Of a stretch of 7,933 nt of DNA, positions 1-7,100 are shown in pieces. The position numbers and the translations under genes are program-made. The notes under the pieces were generated by a model. That model searched no databases. It was not told the origin of the DNA and saw nothing but the letters and a program-made list of their open reading frames with translations. The stretch is from an uncultured Clostridia bacterium (GTDB lineage Bacteria > Bacillota > Clostridia > Oscillospirales > Acutalibacteraceae): contig CAMWIZ010000031.1 of NCBI GenBank assembly GCA_947174455.1, forward strand, positions 1 through 7,933, written 5' to 3'. The first letter of the stretch is position 1; each line of letters begins with the position of its first letter.

Positions 1-53
1 GCTTTGTATAAATTTTCTTTTTAAACTTTGTCTAACTTTTTGGGGTCAGTTCA
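1..53 (-). mobile_element. Probable end of an IS3-family (IS150-like) insertion sequence
   Basis: Read on the minus strand, positions 53 down to 29 form a 25-base sequence with tip TGAACTGACCCC and inner end AAAAGTTAGACA. This has the shape of terminal inverted repeats of IS150-group IS3 elements (TG...ACCCC, an A run, GTT.GACA), recalled from family knowledge rather than searched. The outward tip is at 53, so the element body and its transposase would lie left of position 1. Only about 28 bases of interior are visible and they contain no recognisable coding sequence. Four A residues (minus strand, 57-54) separate the tip from the stop codon of the neighbouring GGDEF gene and could be part of a 3-4 bp target duplication. 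The second copy of such a duplication is not in view. Confidence 0.5.
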
Positions 54-57
54 TTTT

Positions 58-2373
58 TTATGAAATGACGCTTTTGCTTGCATCCTTTCTTCTCTTTGCC
101 TTGTTTTCATAAAGCATTAAGTCAGCCGCAGACAGCATTTTGTTAAGTTCCAAATCAGGCGACCACTTATTCACAGAATATCCGATAGACAATTCAACAT
201 AGTACGGCTTGTCAGAACCTTGGTTGAACATCTTGCTTTCGGCCACTATCCGGTTACAAATACTCTTACCCAAATCTTCCCTTGATATTATCGCCAAAGC
301 CGCAAACTCGTCTCCGCCGATTCTTCCGATTATATCAGTGCTTCTCAGACTTGCCCTTAAGTACTCAGCCGCCTTGCTTATGGCGAAATCCCCCTCCTGA
401 TGTCCGAACTGGTCATTTATTTGTTTTAGGTGATCCAAATCCGCATACAGGCAAAGCAAATAACAATTTTTCGCTTGAGCCATACGATTAATTGCCTTTT
501 CAATAAAGCCACGCCTGTTGTACAGTCCTGTCAACTCGTCTTTCTCAGAAATCATGCTCAGAATTTCATTCTTGTTTTTCAGCAGAATCATTGCCTGTTC
601 CAGTTCACCTTGAATTTCACGCTGTTTTTTAGTCAACGCAATAAACTGGAAGGCACTGCCTATATGCAGGCTCACACTATACATACTGGTTATATTGTCA
701 GGCGTCATTTGACATACAAGTAATCCGTAATTCGCTTTATCTGAGAAAAGCGAATACATAGCAATATCACTGCAATCATTAAATTCAATGATATCCATAA
801 GTCCGTTTTCTTTATTTAACTTGGTGCGTTTTCCCACATAGCTTATGATGCCGTTTTCAATCTTACACATAAGGTCAAGCTCTTCAGGACAACTCCAGTC
901 GCTTATTTTGTTATTGATAACAGGCTCGGGCAGCAAAAACAAGTACGCATTTTCAATCCTCATAAATCTAAGTCTTTCCATTAAACCGCAGTACATCTGC
1001 TTTTCATCATCAATATGAGTAATAAGCTCTCTGGTAATAAACGGTGTTGTCCAAATATTTCTTTGCAGATTATCGACCTGATCTTTTGCACACAAATCCA
1101 TAGTAGAAGTGGAAACATCAAGCATATGCAGCATAATGTCAGACAACTCTGCCCGCCTTGATTTATTCTGCTGTGAAAACATTATATCGGAAATCTTGTG
1201 ACCGAACTCGGTCTGAAAATCCTTAGAGTTAATTTTTTCGGAACGAATCAGTTCTCTCATGGACAAGTCAAGATATTCAATGTCATAGTTTAATCCATTG
1301 TTGCTTGCATAAACCGTAAGAACATGCAAAAACATATTTTTGACAACCTCATGTACATGAATTTCGTCTGCAATGCTGCTCTTGTATCGGCTTACTCTGC
1401 GGAGAATATCCTCGCTCATATTCTCCGCAATAACCGACAAATCGCCGTCAAGTGAAAGAAGCGGTTTACTATGAAGGATTTCCTTGCCGCTTCCGCAGGA
1501 CTCTCTGTGTTTGAAGTAAACGGGGGCTTTCGCTGAGGAATAATCTCCATTCTGCAGCATATCTATTGCTTTATTTATTGCCATATATCCGAGATCATAT
1601 GTATTTTGCTCAACCGTAGTCAAGGCAGGCATGGCAGATTTAGCCTCCTGAATATCGTCAAAACCGGTAATGGCTATATCCACACCGGGAACAAGCCCCC
1701 TCAGCTTGCACTCCTCATAGCCTGACAGTGCCATGGTATCATTTGCACAAACTATACCGTCTATATCGGGGTTATTGTCAAGTATTCTGCCAAATAATTT
1801 TGCTGAATTTGCCGAGTAGTCACCGTATTCTATTAAGCTGCTTTCTATAGGCAAATCTCTCTCATTAAGAAAGCTCAAATATGCGTCTAAACGCTCTCTT
1901 GCATCCTTGTTGTTTTCCTTAGGTCCTCCTAAGAAGCCTATTTTTTTGCATCCATGGCAGTCAACCAAATGCTCCATACATTTTCTGATGCCGTCCGCAT
2001 TATCGGATATAACATTAGTATAGTCCGCATACTCATCACCAATGACAAGCATGGGAATATCCAAATTCTTAAACCTTTTAAAGAAATCTTCTTTTGACTC
2101 ACCCATATACAAATAAAACGTAGAATAAGCAACTATAAGCAAATCCAGTTTGCCCAGGTTGGCATAATCAAATACTGTATTGAATTGAAAAAGGTATTTT
2201 TCAGTTTTGCTGTCGTCAATATCAAAATAGTATAATTCATCGAAGCAATTTGCATGAGCACCCATAAAGAAGATAGTCTGCACATCCTCACGCTCTGCCC
2301 CGTGGAGTATTCCGTTGAGCAAATCATCAGTATGTGTTGTGTATATATTTCCAATCAATATTCCAATATTCAT
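58..2373 (-). CDS. Diguanylate cyclase with LacI-like sensor domain (GGDEF protein)
   Basis: This 771-residue protein most likely makes the second messenger cyclic di-GMP from two GTP. Residues 1 to about 295 resemble the ligand-binding domain of LacI-family regulators (periplasmic-binding-protein type 1 fold): CANDTMAL at 209-216, ITGFDD at 235-240, LTTVEQ at 251-256 and a closing RESCG at 290-294. There is no N-terminal helix-turn-helix, signal peptide or membrane segment, so it should be a cytosolic sensor, perhaps of a sugar or nucleoside. Residues 300-445 are helical and unassigned; about 445-580 is compatible with a weak GAF-like domain. A likely coiled coil (585-611) leads into the GGDEF domain, which starts at DELTGLYNRRG (612). 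The metal-binding ADLD (644-647), the intact GGDEF signature (686-690, bases 304-318) and an inhibitory-site RxxD (RSTD, 677-680) five residues before it are all present. It should therefore be active and feedback-inhibited. The start is supported by AGGGGG at 2381-2386, seven bases upstream. It is transcribed alone, after the rpsI terminator. The ligand is not deducible. Confidence 0.93.
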   Translation of the reverse strand: MNIGILIGNIYTTHTDDLLNGILHGAEREDVQTIFFMGAHANCFDELYYFDIDDSKTEKYLFQFNTVFDYANLGKLDLLIVAYSTFYLYMGESKEDFFKRFKNLDIPMLVIGDEYADYTNVISDNADGIRKCMEHLVDCHGCKKIGFLGGPKENNKDARERLDAYLSFLNERDLPIESSLIEYGDYSANSAKLFGRILDNNPDIDGIVCANDTMALSGYEECKLRGLVPGVDIAITGFDDIQEAKSAMPALTTVEQNTYDLGYMAINKAIDMLQNGDYSSAKAPVYFKHRESCGSGKEILHSKPLLSLDGDLSVIAENMSEDILRRVSRYKSSIADEIHVHEVVKNMFLHVLTVYASNNGLNYDIEYLDLSMRELIRSEKINSKDFQTEFGHKISDIMFSQQNKSRRAELSDIMLHMLDVSTSTMDLCAKDQVDNLQRNIWTTPFITRELITHIDDEKQMYCGLMERLRFMRIENAYLFLLPEPVINNKISDWSCPEELDLMCKIENGIISYVGKRTKLNKENGLMDIIEFNDCSDIAMYSLFSDKANYGLLVCQMTPDNITSMYSVSLHIGSAFQFIALTKKQREIQGELEQAMILLKNKNEILSMISEKDELTGLYNRRGFIEKAINRMAQAKNCYLLCLYADLDHLKQINDQFGHQEGDFAISKAAEYLRASLRSTDIIGRIGGDEFAALAIISREDLGKSICNRIVAESKMFNQGSDKPYYVELSIGYSVNKWSPDLELNKMLSAADLMLYENKAKRRKDASKSVIS

Positions 2374-2510
2374 TAACGATCCCCCTGTTTATATACTTCC
2401 CTACAACTACAACCGAGGTAGGCACAAGCACCAGTGCCATAATCCAAGCTAGTTTTATATTGCTGTTACAGCGACTGCAATAACGCATATCGCCGAATGG
2501 TACCTTTTAT
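2374..2510 (-). promoter_or_regulatory. Long 5' leader of the GGDEF gene with two hairpins
   Basis: If transcription starts from the extended -10 just upstream, the mRNA has a leader of roughly 135 bases. It contains one hairpin pairing TATTGC (2458-2463) with GCAATA (2477-2482), overlapping an alternative dyad GCTGT-T-ACAGC (2462-2472) that could also be a protein operator. A second hairpin pairs GGCAC (2421-2425) with GTGCC (2434-2438). The ribosome binding site follows at 2381-2386. I compared it by eye with the c-di-GMP-I (GEMM) riboswitch consensus and did not find its conserved core, so no riboswitch class is claimed. A 53-codon reading frame (2488-2327) also starts in this leader. Confidence 0.35.
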
Positions 2511-2516
2511 CTTTAA

Positions 2517-2525
2517 ATTATATCA
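2517..2525 (-). promoter_or_regulatory. Extended -10 promoter for the GGDEF gene
   Basis: On the minus strand the sequence reads TGATATAAT, a perfect -10 hexamer (TATAAT, 2522-2517) with the TGn extension. No good -35 hexamer is seen at 16-18 bases, which is usual for extended -10 promoters. Transcription would begin near 2510 and the only gene downstream on this strand is the GGDEF protein. The surroundings are very AT-rich, so a chance match is possible. Confidence 0.5.
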
Positions 2526-2705
2526 CAAACTTCCTAAAAATAACATAGTAAATCGAAAATTTATATACCAATTTAACACTAATATTGGCTTGTATTTTGT
2601 CGAAATAACAAAAACTATAGTAATTTATGGTCTTGGTAAAGCTAACACAATCATTTATAAGTATTATAGGTGATATATAATTTATGTACTGTTTCAAACT
2701 ACACA
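2526..2705. other. AT-rich intergenic spacer
   Basis: This stretch between the rpsI terminator and the GGDEF promoter is strongly AT-rich and carries no gene I can support. A short frame on the minus strand here has low-complexity composition (Ile, Tyr, Ser, Lys) and no ribosome binding site. Several TATAAT-like words occur (for example near 2665), but none has a well-spaced -35. Confidence 0.6.
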
Positions 2706-2743
2706 CAAAACAAAAACCCCCGAAAACAAGCCGTTTTCGGGGG
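2706..2743 (-). terminator. Intrinsic terminator of the rplM-rpsI operon
   Basis: An 11-bp perfect stem (CCCCCGAAAAC at 2717-2727 paired with GTTTTCGGGGG at 2733-2743) with a five-base loop is followed on the minus strand by a T-rich run (TTTTTGTTTTG, 2716-2706). It begins 17 bases after the rpsI stop codon. The stem base is GC-rich, as expected for a strong Rho-independent terminator. It separates the ribosomal operon from the GGDEF gene. Confidence 0.95.
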
Positions 2744-2760
2744 TAGTAATTTGAGAAAAC

Positions 2761-3162
2761 TTATCTCTTTGAGAACTGTGGTGCTCTACGAGCTGCCTTA
2801 AGACCGTATTTCTTACGCTCTTTCATTCTTGGGTCACGAGTGAGGAAGCCTGCCTTTTTAAGGATAGGACGAAGATTCTCGCTGTCGTACTGGAGCAATG
2901 CTCTTGATACGCCGTGACGGATTGCACCGGCCTGACCTGTTACGCCACCGCCTGCAACTGTGCAAACTATATCAAACTTCTCTGCTGTATCTGTGAGAGC
3001 AAGAGGTTGTCTAACGATTAACTTAAGTGTTTCAAGACCAAAGTAATCATCGATATCTCTGTTATTGATTGTAATTTTGCCTGTACCCTGATAAATTCTA
3101 ACTCTTGCAACAGAACTCTTTCTTCTGCCTGTGCCATAGAAATAAGGTGCCTTATCGTACAT
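2761..3162 (-). CDS. rpsI: 30S ribosomal protein S9
   Basis: This 133-residue protein is the bacterial S9 of the small ribosomal subunit, whose C-terminal tail reaches the P-site tRNA. Family hallmarks are [13 protein letters not shown] near the N terminus, the glycine-rich [16 protein letters not shown] in the middle, [14 protein letters not shown], and the conserved basic end APQFSKR with its terminal SKR. Length matches the usual 130 or so residues. The ATG at 3162 follows a strong AAGGAGGA (3178-3171) with a normal spacer. Only 18 bases separate it from the stop of rplM, the classical L13-S9 pair, so both are translated from one transcript that ends at the terminator just downstream. No anomaly is seen. 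Confidence 0.98.
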   Translation of the reverse strand: MYDKAPYFYGTGRRKSSVARVRIYQGTGKITINNRDIDDYFGLETLKLIVRQPLALTDTAEKFDIVCTVAGGGVTGQAGAIRHGVSRALLQYDSENLRPILKKAGFLTRDPRMKERKKYGLKAARRAPQFSKR

Positions 3163-3180
3163 AATTATTGTCCTCCTTCC

Positions 3181-3609
3181 TTACTTATCCCAAACTTCGG
3201 GCTTTTGTGCAGCATGGATATGCTCTGAACCCTCAAACAAACGCAGTCTGAGCAAAGCATCTCTGCCAATTGTGTTGCTTGGAATCATGCCCTTAACAGC
3301 AAGTTCCATAGCCTTTGTCGGCTTTGTAGCCATCAATGTGTCATAACGTGTTTCCTTAAGGTGACCGATATAACCTGTGTGACGCTGCCACTTCTTCTGT
3401 GTAAGCTTGTTACCTGTAAGAACTGCCTTATCGCAGTTAATAATGATTACGTGATCGCCACAATCAACGTGTGGTGTAAATGTAGGCTTGTGCTTGCCTC
3501 TGAGCAGAACAGCAGCCTGTGCAGCTGTACGACCGAGCGGCTTGCCTGCTGCGTCAAGAATGTACCACTTGCGTTCAACTTCGCCCTTTTTTGCCATAAA
3601 AGTTGACAT
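3181..3609 (-). CDS. rplM: 50S ribosomal protein L13
   Basis: This 142-residue protein is ribosomal protein L13, an early assembly protein of the large subunit that binds 23S rRNA. Recognisable blocks are [14 protein letters not shown] at the N terminus, [29 protein letters not shown], the [18 protein letters not shown] region and the C-terminal [18 protein letters not shown]. Length is typical. The start at 3609 is preceded by AGGAGGA (3623-3617) with a 7-base spacer, and the MSTFMAKKG opening matches the common clostridial form, so the second Met (residue 5) is not the start. It is the first gene of the rplM-rpsI operon, driven by the promoter at 3675-3703. Confidence 0.98.
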   Translation of the reverse strand: MSTFMAKKGEVERKWYILDAAGKPLGRTAAQAAVLLRGKHKPTFTPHVDCGDHVIIINCDKAVLTGNKLTQKKWQRHTGYIGHLKETRYDTLMATKPTKAMELAVKGMIPSNTIGRDALLRLRLFEGSEHIHAAQKPEVWDK

Positions 3610-3640
3610 AGTCTTTTCCTCCTAAACGTATTGTAAGTAT

Positions 3641-3662
3641 TTGCGAAAGCGTTCTTTCGCAA
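3641..3662 (-). promoter_or_regulatory. Hairpin in the rplM leader
   Basis: A perfect 9-bp stem (TTGCGAAAG at 3641-3649 paired with CTTTCGCAA at 3654-3662) with a four-base loop lies between the inferred transcription start (about 3668) and the ribosome binding site (3623-3617). It would sit almost at the 5' end of the rplM mRNA. Low-GC Gram-positives are known to carry an L13 leader RNA used for autoregulation. This hairpin is a candidate for that role, or simply a 5' stabilising stem. There is no T-run after it, so it is not a terminator. Confidence 0.55.
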
Positions 3663-3674
3663 TCGTGCTTAATG

Positions 3675-3703
3675 ATAATATCACAGCTTTTGCCTTGTGT
3701 CAA
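3675..3703 (-). promoter_or_regulatory. Sigma-A-type promoter of rplM-rpsI
   Basis: On the minus strand a perfect -35 TTGACA (3703-3698) is followed after exactly 17 bases by TATTAT (3680-3675), one mismatch from the -10 consensus. Transcription should start about position 3668, giving a leader of roughly 60 bases before the rplM start. The near-consensus form fits the high expression expected of ribosomal protein genes. Confidence 0.88.
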
Positions 3704-3739
3704 CAGCTTTTTGTAATTTTTTAATTTACTTTTATAAAA

Positions 3740-3773
3740 ACTCTCATATTCTCTTTAATACTCTCATATTCTC
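3740..3773. repeat. 20-base-period direct repeat upstream of the rplM promoter
   Basis: The 14-base word ACTCTCATATTCTC occurs at 3740-3753 and again at 3760-3773, exactly 20 bases apart. A weaker third copy (ACTCCCGTG) begins at 3780. The array lies about 37 bases upstream of the -35 of rplM, on the correct face for an upstream activator or AT-rich UP-type element. No specific regulator is implied. Confidence 0.6.
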
Positions 3774-3972
3774 CGACATACTCCCGTGCTATTTTTAAAA
3801 AACTTTATCTGTACAACCTGATAAAATGTAGTATTGATGCGGTTTATACTTGCTAAAGTGTTTTTACCGAAAAAAATATATCCGTGTTTAGGTTCAGGAA
3901 ATGACCTTTCGGCAGAAAATACTGTATAGGTGCATTGTATTTACTACATCAAATTTCACGCACTAAAAACAG

Positions 3973-4014
3973 GAGCATATTTACATCCGATACAAAAACG
4001 ACATAAATATGCTC
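3973..4014 (-). terminator. Long inverted repeat, possible terminator of the DUF2339 gene
   Basis: GAGCATATTTA (3973-3983) pairs perfectly with TAAATATGCTC (4004-4014), an 11-bp stem around a 20-base loop. On the minus strand it is followed by CTGTTTTTAG, a short T run, and lies about 90 bases after the stop of the large membrane protein gene. It may therefore end that transcript. The large loop and AT-rich stem make it weaker than the rpsI terminator, and a degenerate repeat element or protein-binding dyad is also possible. Confidence 0.4.
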
Positions 4015-4103
4015 AGTAAAGTTTTATTTAATTGTTAAATACTATCCTTATTAGACTTCCGTACTATTATCACCCAAGCACCCACTAATACACCTGATTG
4101 GGA

Positions 4104-7100
4104 CTATCCCTTCGTTTGCTCCTGTACTTCCTCGGCATCGGCATTTGACGGAACAGGCACTGTCACTTTATCCTGATACTTTTTCTCCAAACGGGTATAT
4201 ATTCCGCTGATGATAAAACAAATTATTCCTCCGATAATGAACGACACTACTCTTTCAACGCTGTTTGAAGATGTTATGTCTATTGTTATAAGCTTAATAA
4301 CAAACAGAATAACCACAACTAAGCCATACACTCGCAAGCCTTTTGACTGCAAAACAAATCCCATTATTATACATATAAGTGCCGTAATCATACCGACTAT
4401 ACTCATTATGTAAGTAGCTGACAATGTATCGGACAGACCGCTTGTTACACTGCAAACGAAAACTGTAAAAATCAAGCCTGAACCAATTTCCATAGATGTG
4501 TTTTTAGAAAGAAGTGCCCTGTATGCCTTTACGGAAAACAAAGCCGCTGCTGAAATAATAAGCAAGAAATACCTTATCATTTCATTGTTATGTTCCTTCG
4601 CCGAGCTTATATACATACAGCTTATCAATATGAGAATTAACGAACCTATCGTAGTCGTCACATAAAAAACTCTTTCACTATTATCCTTTTTGTTACACAC
4701 AACAAGAACCAAATGTATCATTATCAGTATTACTAAGGCTATTACATCGCCCCAGTCGCCTGCTACTGTTATTGATAATACAAAAGTATTGCACCACAGG
4801 TATATTATCATCTTGTAAAGCTCTGAAAGTCGGGGGCTGCCTTCCCTGCTGCTTGCAGAAGCAAGCATGCCCAAAACAGTCGTAACTGCCGCAGCTAAAA
4901 TAACCGCACAGCAAGTATTAAACAACACAGCCGCTTCATTGGTCATATATCTGTAGCTTCCGTTAATTGAAAAGCCGTTGTGTATAAAGCTGTTAAATCC
5001 GCCGAACACCATTATCGCCATAATTGATAGTGACGCACAGTTCATGATTACCCTAAGGTAGCTTCTTTCTCCTTTTCCGTAGTGAATCATGTACAGCACT
5101 ACGTGTATAAGCATGATAACATATATTGCAGCTATGAACTTAAATCCAACCGCATTCATCAAAGATGCCACAGCGGCTGTTACCCATAAATAAAGAATCG
5201 TTTTATATATTAGGGGGTCGCCTGTTTTATCTTTTTTGCTTGTTACTGCCAACATACCTATAGCCACCGCTACAGCCGCAGCCAACAGTACCGCAAAACA
5301 GGTATTAAACACAACTGCAACCTCATTGGTCATATATCTGTAGTTTCCGTTAATTGAAAAGCCGTTGTGTATAAAGCTGTTAAATCCGCCGAACACCATT
5401 ATCGCCATAATTGATAGTGACGCACAGTTCATGATTACCCTAAGGTAGCTTCTTTCTCCTTTTCCGTAGTGAATCATGTACAGCACTACGTGTATAAGCA
5501 TGATAACATATATTGCAGCTATGAACTTAAATCCAACCGCATTCATCAAAGATGCTACAGCGGCTGTTACCCATAAATAAAGAATTGTTTTATATATTAG
5601 GGGGGCGCCTGTTTTATCTCTTTTGCTTGTTACTGCCAACATACCGATAGCTACCGCAACAGTCGCAGCCAACAGTACCGCAAAACAGATATTAAACACA
5701 ACTGCAACCTCATCGGTCATATATCTATAGCTTCCGTTAATTGAAAAGCCGTTATGTATAAAGCTGTTAAATCCGCCGAACACCATTATCGCCATCATTG
5801 ATAGTGATGCACAGTTCATGATTACCCTAAGGTAGTTACTTTTTCCGTTTCCGTAGTGAAGCATGTACAGAACAATGTGTATAAGCATGATAACAAATAT
5901 CACAGCTGTGAACTTAAATCCGATTACACTCATAAAAGAGGCTATGGCTGCTGTTACCCATAAATAAAGAATTGTTTTATATATTAGAGGGTCGCTTTCC
6001 TTATCCTTTAACAGCATCCTTACCCACAGGTAAACAATAGTACAGCTTACAAGCAGTATGTATGCCGCTGTCACTAAAATAAACACAGTTGTATTGTCAA
6101 ACATATTTCTCATATCATTAAAGCCGAACAATACCATTATGCCCATAATTGACAGCGAGAAGGCATTTATAATACCGCCCAATATTCGGCCTGTGTTCTT
6201 TGCGTAACAGATAACCTGCAGAACAATATGCAGTACGGTCCATGCAAGCAAAACGAAGATAAAACTATTACCTGCCGAAAGTATAATTGATGATGTGGCA
6301 AGAACAGACCAAATATATCCGTACAACTTGTATGAAAGCAATGACTGTTTGCGTGATTCCTCATCTTTTATGTGGTACATAATAAACAGCAGCACCGCAA
6401 CAAGCAGAGCGTGAAGCACACATACAGGAATCATTTCCACCCTTGCTGTTTCGCCTAAATATGTGTGTCGGCCAGACCACAGTATAGAAACATAGCCTAA
6501 CGGGATGGTAAACAGAGCATCCATGCCAAGCAGAATTAACGCAATGCTTTCCATATGCTTGTTGTGCGTCAAACGCCATACAAGCACCACAGCAGCAGCA
6601 ACGGCAACGACAAATGTAAACACATTTTTAAATGTACTTACGTTAAATACAATTATTGCAAGAGCTTGTGTAAATGCTAAGAAATAGAGTGAAATAGTTT
6701 CTAATGACGGGTTAAAGCTAAGCTTTATTCCCATAATAACCGTCAGAATGGTATGTGCAATAATTACCGCCGTGAATACAGCAAAGGTTATACTTGACGC
6801 CTTTATGTATGAGTAACCTGCCATTTTTGTCAGACACACAGCAAATACAACATAAATGTTAAATACAGCACTCGCTACCCACAATGACTTGTTAATAACA
6901 TGGACTGCATTACTGAAGTCACGATTAGACACAAGATTAACCATATTGCCTGTTTGCTCGCTTTTTAACTTAGTTGCGGACACAGAAAGCAGGTACGACA
7001 GGAACGACATACCTATGAACTGAAATACAAACAGTCCCAAAACTGTGTTCACAGAAATACCGCACGTTCCGAAAAACAAATGCAGCCCCCTAACCATGCT

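Larger units (their letters stand above)
3704..4103. other. Non-coding region between rplM and the DUF2339 gene
   Basis: About 400 bases without a gene I can support on either strand. It holds a short 20-base-period direct repeat next to the rplM promoter and a long inverted repeat closer to the membrane protein gene, both listed separately. A short word, ATGTAGTA near 3826, recurs inverted as TACTACAT near 3952, but the intervening 120 bases show no convincing structure. The longest frame with an ATG on the plus strand that I looked at (from 3901) is only 21 codons and lacks a spaced ribosome binding site. Confidence 0.6.

Noticed and set aside
2374..2510. c-di-GMP-I (GEMM) riboswitch in front of the GGDEF gene
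   Set aside because: Considered because of the gene it precedes, but the conserved GEMM core and tetraloop-receptor pattern could not be found in the leader.
2518..2706. 62-codon minus-strand frame between the rpsI terminator and the cyclase gene
   Set aside because: AT-driven low-complexity composition, no ribosome binding site, overlaps the U-tract of the terminator and the cyclase promoter; no recognisable protein.
3901..3966. Plus-strand ATG frame of 21 codons starting MTFRQKILYR
   Set aside because: Too short, the only purine-rich stretch (AGGA) almost touches the ATG, and no promoter is evident.
4830..5990. CRISPR-like array
   Set aside because: The repeats are long, directly adjacent with no spacers, and in frame within a membrane protein gene.
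6361..6579. Antisense and alternate-frame ORFs within the large membrane protein and the ribosomal genes
   Set aside because: They lie inside strongly supported coding sequences in other frames, have no ribosome binding sites, and their residue content reflects complementing or shifting the real genes.
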